Assembly (NCBI RefSeq): GCF_000718015.1
Contig: NZ_JODY01000027.1
Location: 22,625 to 86,624 of the forward strand
Reading direction: 5' to 3'
From: Streptomyces catenulae
GTDB taxonomy: Bacteria; Actinomycetota; Actinomycetes; Streptomycetales; Streptomycetaceae
DNA: 64,000 nt
The notes beneath the pieces were generated by a model. It ran no database searches. It saw only the letters and a program-made list of their open reading frames with translations, and was not told the DNA's origin. Shown here piece after piece: positions 24,931 to 34,398 of this stretch. The stretch's first letter is position 1; each line of letters starts with the position of its first letter. A program made the translations under genes and the position numbers.

Positions 24931-25518
24931 TCAGCCCTCGTACGGGGTGCCGTCCGCGTTGAAGAACGAGACACCGTCGGGGGTGTCGGCCGGGAGGCTC
25001 TCCGCCCACTCCTTGAGGTCGGCGACCTTCTTCAGGTGCGCGGACATGTACGGCCGCAGCGGCACCTCGGGGGTGGCCTTCTCGCCGACCCACATCAGAT
25101 CGCTCTTGACGTAGCCGTAGAGGCGCTTGCCACCGGTGTACGGACCGGCGGCCGCGGTGCGGGCGACGGCGTCGGTGGCGAGGTCGATCTGCGGCTTCTG
25201 GTCGGCCAGCTCGCCGTACCAGACCTCGACGATGCCCTGGTCGCGGATCATGACGACCTCGACCTTGCGGTCCTTGTCGATCCGCCAGTAGCCGCTCTCG
25301 GTCTCCAGCGGGCGGACCTTCTTGCCCTCGCCGTCCAGGACCCAGCTGTGCGAGGTGTACTCCAGGAAGTCACGGCCGTCATGGGTGAACGTGACCTCCT
25401 GCCCGAAGTTGCACTTCTCGGTGCCGGGGAAGTCCGCGACACCCGCGCCTTCCCAGTTGCCGAGGAGGAAGGCCAGGGGGACCAGGGCCGGGTTCAGGTC
25501 GGACGGGATCTCGATCAT
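24931..25518 (-). CDS. Nitrobindin-like heme-binding FABP-family protein
   Basis: The 195-residue beta-barrel protein has the nitrobindin motif GNWEGAGVADFP near residues 20-31 and conserved segments FGQEVTFTHDGRDFLEYTSHSW, RIDKDRKVEVVMIRDQGIVEVW and LYGYVKSDLMW. Bacterial and mycobacterial nitrobindins hold a ferric heme and handle nitric oxide or peroxynitrite, in the cytoplasm. Length is usual for the family. It is the last gene of a minus-strand series that follows DUF3099 and a 33-aa membrane peptide. Confidence 0.9.
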   Translation of the reverse strand: MIEIPSDLNPALVPLAFLLGNWEGAGVADFPGTEKCNFGQEVTFTHDGRDFLEYTSHSWVLDGEGKKVRPLETESGYWRIDKDRKVEVVMIRDQGIVEVWYGELADQKPQIDLATDAVARTAAAGPYTGGKRLYGYVKSDLMWVGEKATPEVPLRPYMSAHLKKVADLKEWAESLPADTPDGVSFFNADGTPYEG

Positions 25519-25570
25519 CAGCTCAGGCGATCTGTGGGGAGGGACAAGACGGCACGGCGGGAGGCGGTCG

Positions 25571-25672
25571 TCAGCGCTGACCCTGGTAGAGCTTCTTGAA
25601 GGTCAGACCGGCGAAGGCGATGACGCCGACGCCGACCAGGACGAGCAGGGTGGTGAAGACTGCCTCAAGCAC
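25571..25672 (-). CDS. 33-residue membrane peptide
   Basis: A GTG start preceded by AAGGAG (6 bases) opens a 33-codon gene. It encodes a single hydrophobic helix (VFTTLLVLVGVGVIAFAGLT) between an acidic first turn and a basic tail, KKLYQGQR. The well-placed ribosome-binding site, strong codon bias and position between two conserved genes argue that it is real. The peptide is probably inserted with its basic tail in the cytoplasm. Function is unknown; I cannot name the family. Confidence 0.72.
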   Translation of the reverse strand: MLEAVFTTLLVLVGVGVIAFAGLTFKKLYQGQR

Positions 25673-25801
25673 GTCGTGCTCCTTGGACGGAGTGGGGTGG
25701 AACGGACCGGGGACGAGTCTAGTCGTCGTACCGGACGGCGGCGCTGTGAGGTTCCCCGCGCGGGGCCTGGAGCGGTGACGACGGGCCGGAGGGCCGTCCG
25801 T

Positions 25802-26080
25802 TCAGTGCGAGTGGTGGTCGTCGCGGTCGTCCAGCTCACGCCACCAGCGGTCCGACTCCGGGTCGCCGGACTCGTCCCACCAGCGCTCGTAGGGGCCCCG
25901 GCGGTTGGCGACGATCGCCGCGACGGGCGGGATGACCATCGCGATCACGCACATCACCACCGCCGCCGTCACCGACCACATCCGCACCACGCTCCAGGCG
26001 AGCACGAAAAGGGTGAGGCAGACCCCCATCATCACGAAGTACCAGCGATGACGGCGTCGGGGAGGCAGCCAGCCGGGCAT
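25802..26080 (-). CDS. DUF3099 family small membrane protein
   Basis: The protein is 92 residues, starting at an ATG with GGAGG upstream. A basic N-terminus (PPRRRHRW) is followed by two transmembrane helices (YFVMMGVCLTLFVLAWSVV and WSVTAAVVMCVIAMVIPPVA) and an acidic, His-ending tail (RDDHHSH). This matches the actinobacterial DUF3099 family, whose function is unknown. The His/Asp tail could bind a metal, but that is speculation. Confidence 0.8.
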   Translation of the reverse strand: MPGWLPPRRRHRWYFVMMGVCLTLFVLAWSVVRMWSVTAAVVMCVIAMVIPPVAAIVANRRGPYERWWDESGDPESDRWWRELDDRDDHHSH

Positions 26081-26161
26081 ACCTCCACGGTAAGTCCGTA
26101 CCGCCCCGGAAAGAAGTCCCGGCGGCCCGTTCGCGACACGGCCCGCCGGTCCGTACACAGC

Positions 26162-26246
26162 GCGGAGGGCCGCACCACCGCCAAGGCGTCCAACCCCGGG
26201 GTACGGCCCTCCGCCGGTGGGTGCGCGACCGCTGCCGCGCACCCAC
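26162..26246 (-). terminator. Tandem hairpin terminator after the DUF1416 gene
   Basis: Two perfect 11-bp stems follow the DUF1416 stop codon: GTGGGTGCGCG/CGCGCACCCAC (26217-26227 and 26236-26246) and GCGGAGGGCCG/CGGCCCTCCGC (26162-26172 and 26204-26214). They mark the end of the sulfurtransferase operon. Confidence 0.75.
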
Positions 26247-26258
26247 CGCACGCTGTCG

Positions 26259-26546
26259 TCAGACGGCGATGGCGACCTCCGCCAGGCCGCCCTTCTGCGC
26301 GACCACGGTGCGGTCGGCGGTGGCGCCGGGGACGAGGGCGCGCAGCGTCCAGGTGCCCTCCGCCGCGTAGAAGCGGAACTGTCCGGTCGCGGAGGTGGGG
26401 ACCTCGGCGGTGAACTCGCCGGTGCTGTCCAGCAGGCGGACGTAGCCGGTGACGGGCTCGCCGTCGCGGGTCACGCTGCCCTGGATCGTGGTCTCACCGG
26501 GCTTGATGGTCGACGCGTCGGGGCCGCCGGCCTGTGCTCCACACAT
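26259..26546 (-). CDS. DUF1416 protein, sulfurtransferase partner (SseC-like)
   Basis: The 95-residue protein begins MCGAQAGGPDASTIKPGE and has a single beta-sandwich (transthyretin-like) domain, with IQGSVTRDGEPVTGYVRLLDSTGEF and FRFYAAEGTWTLRAL. DUF1416/SseC proteins are regularly encoded next to thiosulfate sulfurtransferase in actinobacteria, as here (34 bases downstream). The conserved Cys2 close to the N-terminus might carry sulfur, which is inference. A double hairpin terminator follows. Confidence 0.87.
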   Translation of the reverse strand: MCGAQAGGPDASTIKPGETTIQGSVTRDGEPVTGYVRLLDSTGEFTAEVPTSATGQFRFYAAEGTWTLRALVPGATADRTVVAQKGGLAEVAIAV

Positions 26547-26580
26547 GGGATTCCTTGAGGGGTAGAGGGGTGGGGCGGGC

Positions 26581-27426
26581 TTACTTGTTGGCGCCGAGCT
26601 CGATCGGCACGCCGACCAGCGAGCCGTACTCGGTCCAGGAGCCGTCGTAGTTCTTGACGTTCGTCTGGCCGAGCAGCTCGTGCAGGACGAACCAGGTCAG
26701 GGCGGAACGCTCACCGATACGGCAGTAGGCGATGGTGTCCTTCGCCAGGTCGACCTGCTCGCCCTCGTAGAGCGCCGTCAGCTCGTCGTCCGACTTGAAG
26801 GTGCCGTCGTCGTTGGCGTTCTTCGACCACGGGATGTTGCGGGCGCTGGGCACGTGGCCGGGGCGCTGCGACTGCTCCTGCGGGAGGTGCGCCGGGGCGA
26901 GCAGCTTGCCGCTGAACTCGTCGGGGGAGCGCACGTCGACGAGGTTCTCGGCGCCGATCGCGGCGACGACGTCGTCCCGGAAGGCACGGATGGAGGTGTC
27001 CTGCGCCTGCGCCTTGTAGGCGGTGGCGGGGCGCTGGGGGACCTCGGAGCCGTCGACCAGGTCGCGGGAGTCCAGCTCCCACTTCTTGCGGCCGCCGTCG
27101 AGCAGCTTCACGCTGTCGTGGCCGTAGAGCTTGAAGTACCAGTAGGCGTACGAGGCGAACCAGTTGTTGTTGCCGCCGTAGAGGACGACGGTGTCGTCGT
27201 TGGCGATGCCCTTGGCGGAGAGCAGCTTCTCGAAGCCCTCCTGGTCGACGAAGTCACGGCGGACCGGGTCCTGGAGATCCTTCTGCCAGTCGATCCGGAC
27301 GGCGTTCCTGATGTGGTTCTTGTCGTACGCGGCGGTGTCCTCGTCGACCTCGACGAGGACGACCTTCGGGTCGTCGAGGTGGGCCTCGACCCAGTCGGCG
27401 TCCACCAGAACGTCGGTGCGGCTCAT
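26581..27426 (-). CDS. sseA: Thiosulfate sulfurtransferase (rhodanese)
   Basis: The 281-residue protein has two rhodanese domains. The N-terminal one (about 1-130) is inactive, with GGNNNWFASYAYWYFKLYG. The C-terminal one has the catalytic Cys235 in the loop CRIGERS. It transfers sulfane sulfur from thiosulfate to thiol acceptors or cyanide and is closely similar to mycobacterial CysA2/SseA. The start ATG follows GGAGGAGAAG. It forms an operon with the DUF1416 gene and is preceded, 168 bases upstream, by a Cys-containing leader peptide. Confidence 0.93.
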   Translation of the reverse strand: MSRTDVLVDADWVEAHLDDPKVVLVEVDEDTAAYDKNHIRNAVRIDWQKDLQDPVRRDFVDQEGFEKLLSAKGIANDDTVVLYGGNNNWFASYAYWYFKLYGHDSVKLLDGGRKKWELDSRDLVDGSEVPQRPATAYKAQAQDTSIRAFRDDVVAAIGAENLVDVRSPDEFSGKLLAPAHLPQEQSQRPGHVPSARNIPWSKNANDDGTFKSDDELTALYEGEQVDLAKDTIAYCRIGERSALTWFVLHELLGQTNVKNYDGSWTEYGSLVGVPIELGANK

Positions 27427-27594
27427 GTTCTTCTCCTCCGGGGCAGTTGCGGGGGTGTGCTTGCGGGACGGGCACGCGGATACGCCGGGGAAGCGCGGCG
27501 GCTGGGGCGGCGCGCGGCGCGGCGTGGCACAACGGGAACGGCGATCAGACGGAGCGGCCGGGGGGCGGACCGGCCGACGACGGGGGCGGACCCG

Positions 27595-27702
27595 TCAGAC
27601 AGGGCGACAGAGCATGGTGGCGACGCGGCACAGGTCGACTGCCCGCCGCTTCGTGAGGTTCGCCTGTCCCCTGAAACGGGGACCGCTCGATGCGCTCTGC
27701 AT
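27595..27702 (-). CDS. 35-residue Cys-containing leader peptide upstream of sseA
   Basis: An ATG opens a 35-codon ORF whose C-terminal half reads LTKRRAVDLCRVATMLCRPV. This matches the recurrent actinobacterial putative leader peptides, whose conserved end is a VDLxRVATxLCR-type motif placed upstream of sulfur-metabolism operons. Two Cys codons lie within the last ten codons. In mycobacteria, Cys-rich uORFs regulate downstream sulfur genes by translational attenuation. Here it precedes the sulfurtransferase gene by 168 bases containing GC-rich dyads, so a similar cysteine-sensing role is likely. Confidence 0.75.
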   Translation of the reverse strand: MQSASSGPRFRGQANLTKRRAVDLCRVATMLCRPV

Positions 27703-27786
27703 GGCCTCGATCGTAGGGACGGACACCGGGACCTGTCACCGGTGTGTCATATGACGAGACGTGATTGTCCGCGATACGGAACGTAG

Positions 27787-27826
27787 ACCGCCGCCCGGCA
27801 CTCCCTCGCGGGGGCCGGGCGGCGGT
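27787..27826. terminator. Terminator after the DUF2993 gene
   Basis: A perfect 13-bp stem, ACCGCCGCCCGGC/GCCGGGCGGCGGT, with a 14-base loop lies downstream of the minus-strand DUF2993 gene. Confidence 0.7.
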
Positions 27827-27902
27827 GGGGCGGTGGGGGGTCTGTCGTACGGGACGTGTCGTCTCAGCGGCTGGACGTGGGGGCAGCCGGGCGGTGGAGC
27901 GG

Positions 27903-28601
27903 TCAGCCGGGGAGCTTGACGTCCGTACCGGTCGCGGTGATCTTCACGCCGCCGGGGCCGGTGGTGACCTTGTCGAGCTTGAGGTTGGCGGGCAGCTGGT
28001 CGAGCTTCCACTCGTGGTCGGTCTGCTCGCGGACCTTGTCGGCGCAGCCGGGGAGCAGTCGGCACATGGTCGGGATGGAGTCGGCGCGCAGCCGCAGGGT
28101 GTTGCCCTGCGCGGTGACCGAGCCGGTCACCTCCAGCGAGCTGAGCAGCGGAATGGTCGGCGAGATCTTCACCTGACCCTGGCCGTCCTTCTGCCCGCCG
28201 TACGCCACCTGCACATTCGCGCCGGACGCCGAGGTCAGGTCCGGGTAGGAGAGGGTGGCGGTGGCGGTGGCCGATGCGGCCTTCTCGATCGAGCTGTAGT
28301 CGTCCGAGAGCCGTACGTCGTGGAAGGTCGCCTTCAGCTTCTCGACCCGGAGGGTGTGGCCGTCGGCGCGGGCCTTGAGGTCGCCCAGCGAGGTGTCGAC
28401 CTCGTCCAGGCTGCGCCCGGCGACCTGGGTCAGGAACGGGAAGCCCTTGATCGAGACCTCCGGGTCGACCGGGAGGCCCAGGCTCGCGCGGATCTTCTCC
28501 GCCGCCTTGTCCTCGGCGAGATTGACCGCCACCCGGTCGGCGGCGACGAACAACCCGCCGACCACCAGGACCAGCACCAGCAGCACCTTCAGTGCGCGCA
28601 T
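27903..28601 (-). CDS. DUF2993 (LmeA-like) secreted/anchored lipid-binding protein
   Basis: The protein is 232 residues from the ATG at 28601, preceded by GGGGAAGGG. An N-terminal hydrophobic anchor (LKVLLVLVLVVGGLFVAADR) is followed by a DUF2993 domain with IKGFPFLTQVAGRSLDEVDT. The mycobacterial DUF2993 protein LmeA is a periplasmic phosphoinositide-binding protein needed for lipomannan elongation. The role here is unproven. A longer paralogue with the same IKGFPFLTQV motif is at 41247-42623. Confidence 0.85.
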   Translation of the reverse strand: MRALKVLLVLVLVVGGLFVAADRVAVNLAEDKAAEKIRASLGLPVDPEVSIKGFPFLTQVAGRSLDEVDTSLGDLKARADGHTLRVEKLKATFHDVRLSDDYSSIEKAASATATATLSYPDLTSASGANVQVAYGGQKDGQGQVKISPTIPLLSSLEVTGSVTAQGNTLRLRADSIPTMCRLLPGCADKVREQTDHEWKLDQLPANLKLDKVTTGPGGVKITATGTDVKLPG

Positions 28602-28768
28602 CGAACCCTTCCCCCACACCCGGCCGGTCCGCCCGGCACGTCGCTTCGTCTTCCGTACGCCGCGAGCCCCCTGCCCGCGCACCGGCGAGCCTAGACGACC
28701 CGCCGCCGGGAACGTCCGGGACGACCGGTTCCCGCCGTACGGCCCGTACGGCCCCGGGAAAGCGCACG

Positions 28769-28799
28769 GCCGCCGGAGGCGCGGAGGGCGCCCGGCGGC
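28769..28799. terminator. Hairpin after the Gln/Tyr-rich membrane protein gene
   Basis: GCCGCCGG (28769-28776) pairs with CCGGCGGC (28792-28799) just downstream of the minus-strand gene ending at 28822. Confidence 0.5.
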
Positions 28800-28821
28800 G
28801 GCCGGTCGGGGAGGCGGGCGG

Positions 28822-30165
28822 TCAGCCGAGGACCGGCCCCAGCAGATGGACGGCCGGGGCGGCGAGTGCCAGCGGCAGCGCGACGCCCGCGGTGAGGTGG
28901 ACGAAGCGGGACGGGTAGTCGTAGCTCGCCACCCGCAGACCGATCAGCGCACAGCAGCCGGTCGCCAGGCCCAGCGCGGCGCCCGTGGTGCCGAAGGCGT
29001 TGAGCTGTCCGGCGGCGGCGCCCGCACCGGCGGCGGCGAGCAGCGCGAGGACCGCGGAGACCGGGCCCGGCAGCGGCAGCGCGCGGACCAGGACGGCCAG
29101 TGTGACACCGGCGGCGCCCACCACGACCGCGTCCGAGAGGGCGGAGAGCTGTCCGGCGGCGAGCACCGCAAGCGCCGTGGAGGTCAGCCCCGCGGTCAGC
29201 GCGTACATCCGCTCGTCGGCGCTGCTGCGGTTGCGGAGCTGGAGGACGAGGACGAGCAGACACCAGACGCCGAGCGTGCCGAGGACCACCAGCGGGGCGT
29301 CCGCGCGCTCCGTCGCGAGCAGCGCGACATCCGTCGTCACGCCCGCCAGGAACGCCAGCGCGATGCCCTGCCGGGCCGGCCACATGCCGTTCAGCCGGAA
29401 CCATCCGGCCGCGGTGACCGCCTGGAGCAGCACCACCGGCACCGCCCGTACGGCCTCCGGCAGCGGCGCGGTGACCGCGATCAACAGCGCGAGCACGGCG
29501 GTGAGCGCGGCCGGTTGGAGCCCCGGCGCGATGATCGGCGACCGGCCTTCGGCCCGGGCCCGCTGGTTGGGCGCGAGACCGGAGAGGTCCTGGGGGGCGT
29601 CCGGCTGCGGGGCGGCCCGGGGCGCACCCGCCGCCGCGCCACCGGGGGCCGGAACGGTGGCCGCGCCCGGAGGGTACGGCGCGGTGGCGGCCGGAGCCTG
29701 CTCGTACGGGGCGGCGGCCGGTGCAGCCTGCTGCTGCCCGTACGGCGCCTGGCCGGGGTGAGCCTGCGGGGGCTGCCCGGGGTGGCCCTGCGGGGGCTGA
29801 CCCGGATGGCCCTGCGAGGGCTGACCGGTCTGCCCGTACTGCTGCCGCGCCGCGTACTGCTGCGGCGCGGGCGTCCGGTCGTACGGCGTATGGGCCTGCC
29901 CGTACGGCTCCTGCCCGTAAGGCTCCTGGCCGTACGAGGGCTGCCCGTAGGGCGTCTGGCCCTGGGGGGCCTGACCGGCGTAGCCCTGGCTGTAGGGCTC
30001 CTGGCCGTAGGGCTGCTGCCCGTACTGCTGCTGCGGGGCGTGGCCCTGTCCGTAGGGGGGCTGGGCGTGGCCCTGGGGGTCGGGGTACGGGCCGGGGGCG
30101 GCGTACGGGGCGGGGCCCGGCTGCTGTTCCGGGGTGCCGTAGGGCTGCTGCGGGGAGTCGTTCAT
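28822..30165 (-). CDS. Membrane protein with long Gln/Tyr/Gly/Pro-rich disordered N-terminus
   Basis: The protein is 447 residues from an ATG with GAGGAAAC upstream. Residues 1 to about 205 are low-complexity, built from [12 protein letters not shown] and QGHPGQPPQ repeats, and should be disordered and cytoplasmic. A short conserved-looking linker ([26 protein letters not shown]) leads to about ten hydrophobic helices filling the rest. I do not recognise a named family; the membrane part is Ala/Leu/Val-rich. It lies 10 bases after the MoaD/ThiS-like gene, so the two are probably cotranscribed. Tail composition resembles that of proteins forming condensates, which is inference. Confidence 0.75.
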   Translation of the reverse strand: MNDSPQQPYGTPEQQPGPAPYAAPGPYPDPQGHAQPPYGQGHAPQQQYGQQPYGQEPYSQGYAGQAPQGQTPYGQPSYGQEPYGQEPYGQAHTPYDRTPAPQQYAARQQYGQTGQPSQGHPGQPPQGHPGQPPQAHPGQAPYGQQQAAPAAAPYEQAPAATAPYPPGAATVPAPGGAAAGAPRAAPQPDAPQDLSGLAPNQRARAEGRSPIIAPGLQPAALTAVLALLIAVTAPLPEAVRAVPVVLLQAVTAAGWFRLNGMWPARQGIALAFLAGVTTDVALLATERADAPLVVLGTLGVWCLLVLVLQLRNRSSADERMYALTAGLTSTALAVLAAGQLSALSDAVVVGAAGVTLAVLVRALPLPGPVSAVLALLAAAGAGAAAGQLNAFGTTGAALGLATGCCALIGLRVASYDYPSRFVHLTAGVALPLALAAPAVHLLGPVLG

Positions 30166-30175
30166 GATCGTTTCC

Positions 30176-30439
30176 TCAGCCTCCCGCGAACGGCGGCAGG
30201 ACCTCGACGGTGCCACCCTGGACGAGCGGGACGGCCGCGTGGTCGCGGGTGCCGACCGGGTCGCCGTCCACCAGGAACGAGCTGCGCCGCAGGACGCGGG
30301 CGAACTCCGGGTGCGCGGCGTGCGCGGTGCGCGCCGCCTCCAGCGCTTCGGCGAGCGTCTCCGCCGCGTACGGCTCCTCGGCCGTGCCTGCGGCGGCCTT
30401 GGCGGCAGCCCAGTAGCGCACGGTGCCAGTTGGTGTCAC
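30176..30439 (-). CDS. MoaD/ThiS-family ubiquitin-like sulfur carrier
   Basis: The protein is 87 residues from a GTG with AAGAGG upstream. The sequence [27 protein letters not shown] and the C-terminal [18 protein letters not shown] show the beta-grasp fold. The Gly-Gly end is the one adenylated and thiocarboxylated in MoaD and ThiS. It may serve molybdopterin synthesis or another sulfur-transfer pathway. No moaE or moeB gene is adjacent, so the target is open. Confidence 0.85.
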   Translation of the reverse strand: MTPTGTVRYWAAAKAAAGTAEEPYAAETLAEALEAARTAHAAHPEFARVLRRSSFLVDGDPVGTRDHAAVPLVQGGTVEVLPPFAGG

Positions 30440-30666
30440 GGCCGCCTCTTTTGGTCGTGGATGTTGTGGATGTCGTGGGTGCGGCGCCGGAACAGGGGCC
30501 CCCGGACCGCGCCGTCCATGATGGCGTACGCGCGGCCGGGCCCGGCGCGGCCGGGGGCCGGGCGGGCGGCTGCGGCACACGGTCGGCGCAGGCGCGTGCC
30601 CCCGTGCGTCCCGTGGTGTCGTCGATATCCGGTTGCCGCGGGCAAGTGTTCGCATAAGGTCGTACG

Positions 30667-32400
30667 GTGTTGGTCCGACTCGCGCGGGCGCATCTGCGGC
30701 CCCACAGGCGCGCTATATCCCTGATCGTTCTCCTCCAGCTCATCCAGACGCTGGCCACCATCTCCCTGCCCACCCTGAACGCCGACATCATCGATCACGG
30801 TGTCGTCCGCGGGGACACGGGCTACATCCTGCGCGTCGGCGGCTTCATGATCGCCATCGCGCTGCTCCAGGTCGTCTGCGCGACCGGCGCCGTCTACTTC
30901 GGCGCCCGCACCGCCGGTCGACTGGGCCGGGACGTCCGGGCGGCGGTCTTCGACCGGGTGCAGACGTTCTCCGCCCGGGAGGTGGCCGCCTTCGGCGCGC
31001 CCTCGCTGATCACCCGCACCACCAACGACGTCCAGCAGGTCCAGATGCTGGTCCTGCTGACGTTCACGATGATGGTGTCCGCGCCGATCATGTGCGTCGG
31101 CGGCGTCGTCATGGCGCTCAACCAGGACGTCCCGCTCTCCGGTCTGCTGCTGGTGATCGTCACGATCCTGGGGACCTTCGTCTCGCTGATCGTGCGCCGA
31201 CTGCGGCCGCTGTTCCGCAGCGTCCAGGAGCGCATCGACACCGTCAACCGCGTACTGCGCGAGCAGATCACCGGCATCCGCGTCATCCGCGCCTTCGTCC
31301 GCGACCGCCACGAACAGCAGCGGTTCCGCGCCGCCAACCGCGATCTCTACGACGTGTCGCTGCGCTCCGGCAAGCTGATGTCCACGATGTTCCCGCTGGT
31401 CATGATGATCGTGAACCTCTCCAGCGTCGCCGTGGTCTGGTTCGGCGGGCTGCGCATCGACTCCGGTGAGATGCAGATCGGCGCGCTCACCGCGTTCCTC
31501 AGCTACCTCATGTACATCCTGATGTCGATCATGATGGCGACGTTCATGACGATGATGCTGCCGCGCGCCGAGGTCTGCGCCGAGCGCATCCAGGAGGTGC
31601 TGGACACCGACAGCAGCGTCGTCCCGCCCGAGCGGCCCGTCACCACCCTCCGCCGCCCCGGCGAGCTGGAGCTGCGCGGCGTGGAGTTCCGCTTCCCCGG
31701 CGCCGAGGAGCCCGTCCTCAAGGACATCTCGCTGCTCGCCCGGCCCGGTGAGACCACCGCCGTCATCGGCTCCACCGGCAGCGGCAAGTCCACCCTGATC
31801 GGCCTGGTGCCGCGCCTCTTCGACGCGACCGGCGGCACCGTCCTGGTCGGCGGCGAGGACGTCCGCACCCTCGACGAGACGACGCTGGCCCGCACCATCG
31901 GCCTCGTCCCGCAGAAGCCGTACCTCTTCTCCGGCACCATCGCCTCCAACCTCCGCCACGGCGACCCGGACGCCACCGACGAGGACCTGTGGCGGGCGCT
32001 GGAGACCGCGCAGGCCAAGGAGTTCGTCGCGGCGATGGAGGGCGGTCTCCAGGCGCCCGTCGCCCAGGGCGGCTCCAACGTCTCCGGCGGCCAGCGCCAG
32101 CGCCTGGCCATCGCCCGCGCGCTGGTCGGCAAGCCGGACCTCTACCTCTTCGACGACTCCTTCTCGGCCCTCGACTACGCCACCGACGCCGCGCTGCGCG
32201 CCGCACTGACCCGCGAGACCGGCGGCGCCAGCGTCGTCATCGTCGCCCAGCGCGTCGCCACCATCCGCGGCGCCGACCGGATCCTCGTCCTCGACGAGGG
32301 CCGCGTCGTCGGCAGCGGCACCCACGCCGAGCTGATGACGGACAACGCAACGTACCGGGAGATCGTGCTCTCCCAGCTCACCGAGCAGGAGGCGGCGTGA
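30667..32400 (+). CDS. ABC exporter half-transporter, degenerate-site subunit
   Basis: The 577-residue protein has six transmembrane helices (residues 15-300) and an ATPase domain. Walker [10 protein letters not shown] and signature VSGGQRQR are intact, but the Walker B end reads [12 protein letters not shown]. Asp thus replaces the catalytic Glu, as in the degenerate subunit of heterodimeric exporters such as TM287/288 and LmrCD. It starts with GTG after AAGG. The stop overlaps the GTG of the second subunit. The pair probably exports hydrophobic compounds, lipids or peptides; the cargo is unknown. Confidence 0.9.
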   Translation: MLVRLARAHLRPHRRAISLIVLLQLIQTLATISLPTLNADIIDHGVVRGDTGYILRVGGFMIAIALLQVVCATGAVYFGARTAGRLGRDVRAAVFDRVQTFSAREVAAFGAPSLITRTTNDVQQVQMLVLLTFTMMVSAPIMCVGGVVMALNQDVPLSGLLLVIVTILGTFVSLIVRRLRPLFRSVQERIDTVNRVLREQITGIRVIRAFVRDRHEQQRFRAANRDLYDVSLRSGKLMSTMFPLVMMIVNLSSVAVVWFGGLRIDSGEMQIGALTAFLSYLMYILMSIMMATFMTMMLPRAEVCAERIQEVLDTDSSVVPPERPVTTLRRPGELELRGVEFRFPGAEEPVLKDISLLARPGETTAVIGSTGSGKSTLIGLVPRLFDATGGTVLVGGEDVRTLDETTLARTIGLVPQKPYLFSGTIASNLRHGDPDATDEDLWRALETAQAKEFVAAMEGGLQAPVAQGGSNVSGGQRQRLAIARALVGKPDLYLFDDSFSALDYATDAALRAALTRETGGASVVIVAQRVATIRGADRILVLDEGRVVGSGTHAELMTDNATYREIVLSQLTEQEAA

Positions 32401-34397
32401 CCACCGCGGACAAGGAGACGGAGACCCGCGGCGAGGACGCCGCGGAGGCGGCGGAGGCGCACCGCACCGCGCGCCCCGCCGGACCGGCCCGCGCCATGGG
32501 CGGCCCGCCGATGGTGAAGTCGCTGGACTTCAAGGGCTCCGGCAAGCGGCTGCTGGGCCAGCTGCGGCCGCAGCGCGCCGCGCTCCTGGGCGCACTGCTG
32601 CTGACCATCGCCTCCGTGGCGCTCACGGTCACCGGCCCGCGCGTCCTCGGGCACGCCACCGACCTGCTCCTGGCCGGGCTGGTCGGCCGCGATCTGCCGT
32701 CCGGCGTCACCAAGGCGCAGGCGGCCGAGCAGCTGCGCGCCCACGGACAGGGCGGTCTCGCCGACCTCATCGGCACCCTGCCGCTCGTCCCCGGCCACGG
32801 CATCGACTTCACCGCCGTCGGCACCGTCCTGCTCTACGCCACCCTGATCTACGCGGCGGCCTCGCTCTTCGGCTTCCTCCAGGCGCGGCTGGTCACCACT
32901 GCCGTGCAGGGCACCGTCTTCCGGATGCGCGAGCAGGTCGAGGCGAAGCTGTCGCGGCTGCCGCTGAGCTACTTCGACAAGCAGCAGCGCGGTGAGGTGC
33001 TCTCCCGGGCGACCAACGACATCGACAACGTCCAGCAGACGCTCCAGCAGAGCCTGAGCCAGATCGTCACCTCGACGCTGACCGTCCTCGGCGTCCTCGC
33101 GATGATGTTCTGGATCACCCCGCTGCTGGCGGCGGTCGCGCTGCTCACGGTCCCGCTGTCGGTGCTCGTCGCCACCCGGGTCGGCAAGCGCGCCCAGCCG
33201 CAGTTCGTCAAGCAGTGGTCGTCCACCGGCAAGCTCAACGGCCATGTCGAGGAGATGTACACCGGCCACTCCCTGGTCCGCGTCTTCGGCCGCCAGAAGG
33301 AGTCCGCCGAGCGGTTCCGCGAGCAGAACGACGCGCTCTACGAGGCGAGCTTCAAGGCGCAGGCCATCTCCGGCCTCATCCAGCCCGCGATGACCTTCGT
33401 CGGCAACCTCAACTACGTGCTGATCGCCGTCGTCGGCGGTCTGCGGGTCGCCTCCGGCGCGCTGTCGGTCGGTGACGTCCAGGCGTTCATCCAGTACTCC
33501 CGCCAGTTCAGCCAGCCGCTCACGCAGATCGCGGCGCTCGCCAACCTCGTCCAGTCCGGCGTCGCCTCCGCCGAGCGGGTCTTCGAACTCCTCGACGCCG
33601 AGGAGCAGACGCCCGACCCGGAGCCGACCGCCGCCCCGGCGCGCACCACCGGACGCGTCGCCTTCGAGAACGTCTCGTTCCGCTACGACGAGGAGAAGCC
33701 GCTGATCGAGGGCTTGTCGCTGACCGTCGAGCCCGGCCAGACCGTCGCCATCGTCGGCCCCACCGGCGCCGGAAAGACCACCCTCGTCAACCTCCTCATG
33801 CGGTTCTACGAGACCCGCTCGGGCCGGATCACCCTCGACGGCACCGACATCGCCGGTCTCGGCCGCGAGGAGCTGCGCTCCCGGATCGGCATGGTCCTCC
33901 AGGACACCTGGCTCTTCGGCGGCACCATCGCCGAGAACATCGCCTACGGCGCCCCGGACGGCACCCCGCACGAGAAGGTCGTCGAGGCGGCCCGCGCCAC
34001 CCACGTCGACCGCTTCGTACGCACCCTGCCGGACGGCTACGACAGCGTCGTCGACGACGAGGGCGGCAGCGTCTCCGTCGGCGAGAAGCAGCTGATCACC
34101 ATCGCCCGGGCGTTCCTCGCCGAGCCCGCCATCCTCGTCCTCGACGAGGCCACCAGCTCCGTCGACACCCGCACCGAGGTGCTGATCCAGCAAGCCATGG
34201 CGCGGCTGCGCACCGGCCGCACCAGCTTCGTCATCGCCCACCGCCTCTCCACCATCCGCGACGCCGATCTGATCCTCGTCATGGAGTCCGGCGCCATCGT
34301 CGAGCAGGGCGACCACGCCACCCTCCTCGCCGCCGACGGCGCCTACGCCCGCCTCTACGCGGCCCAGTTCGCCGAGGCGGTGGCGGAGGCCGAATAG
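32397..34397 (+). CDS. ABC exporter half-transporter, catalytic subunit
   Basis: The protein is 666 residues from a GTG overlapping the upstream stop (GTGA), with AGGAGG in the preceding gene. A charged N-terminal tail of about 45 residues precedes six transmembrane helices. Between helices 1 and 2 is an extended extracellular loop ([19 protein letters not shown] region), as in other TM288-like partners. The ATPase domain has Walker [10 protein letters not shown] and a full Walker [13 protein letters not shown]; the signature region reads [10 protein letters not shown] instead of LSGGQ. The consensus Glu and the degenerate partner fit an asymmetric heterodimer. It ends two bases before a convergent hydrolase. 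Confidence 0.9.
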   Translation: MTTADKETETRGEDAAEAAEAHRTARPAGPARAMGGPPMVKSLDFKGSGKRLLGQLRPQRAALLGALLLTIASVALTVTGPRVLGHATDLLLAGLVGRDLPSGVTKAQAAEQLRAHGQGGLADLIGTLPLVPGHGIDFTAVGTVLLYATLIYAAASLFGFLQARLVTTAVQGTVFRMREQVEAKLSRLPLSYFDKQQRGEVLSRATNDIDNVQQTLQQSLSQIVTSTLTVLGVLAMMFWITPLLAAVALLTVPLSVLVATRVGKRAQPQFVKQWSSTGKLNGHVEEMYTGHSLVRVFGRQKESAERFREQNDALYEASFKAQAISGLIQPAMTFVGNLNYVLIAVVGGLRVASGALSVGDVQAFIQYSRQFSQPLTQIAALANLVQSGVASAERVFELLDAEEQTPDPEPTAAPARTTGRVAFENVSFRYDEEKPLIEGLSLTVEPGQTVAIVGPTGAGKTTLVNLLMRFYETRSGRITLDGTDIAGLGREELRSRIGMVLQDTWLFGGTIAENIAYGAPDGTPHEKVVEAARATHVDRFVRTLPDGYDSVVDDEGGSVSVGEKQLITIARAFLAEPAILVLDEATSSVDTRTEVLIQQAMARLRTGRTSFVIAHRLSTIRDADLILVMESGAIVEQGDHATLLAADGAYARLYAAQFAEAVAEAE

Positions 34398-34398
34398 C

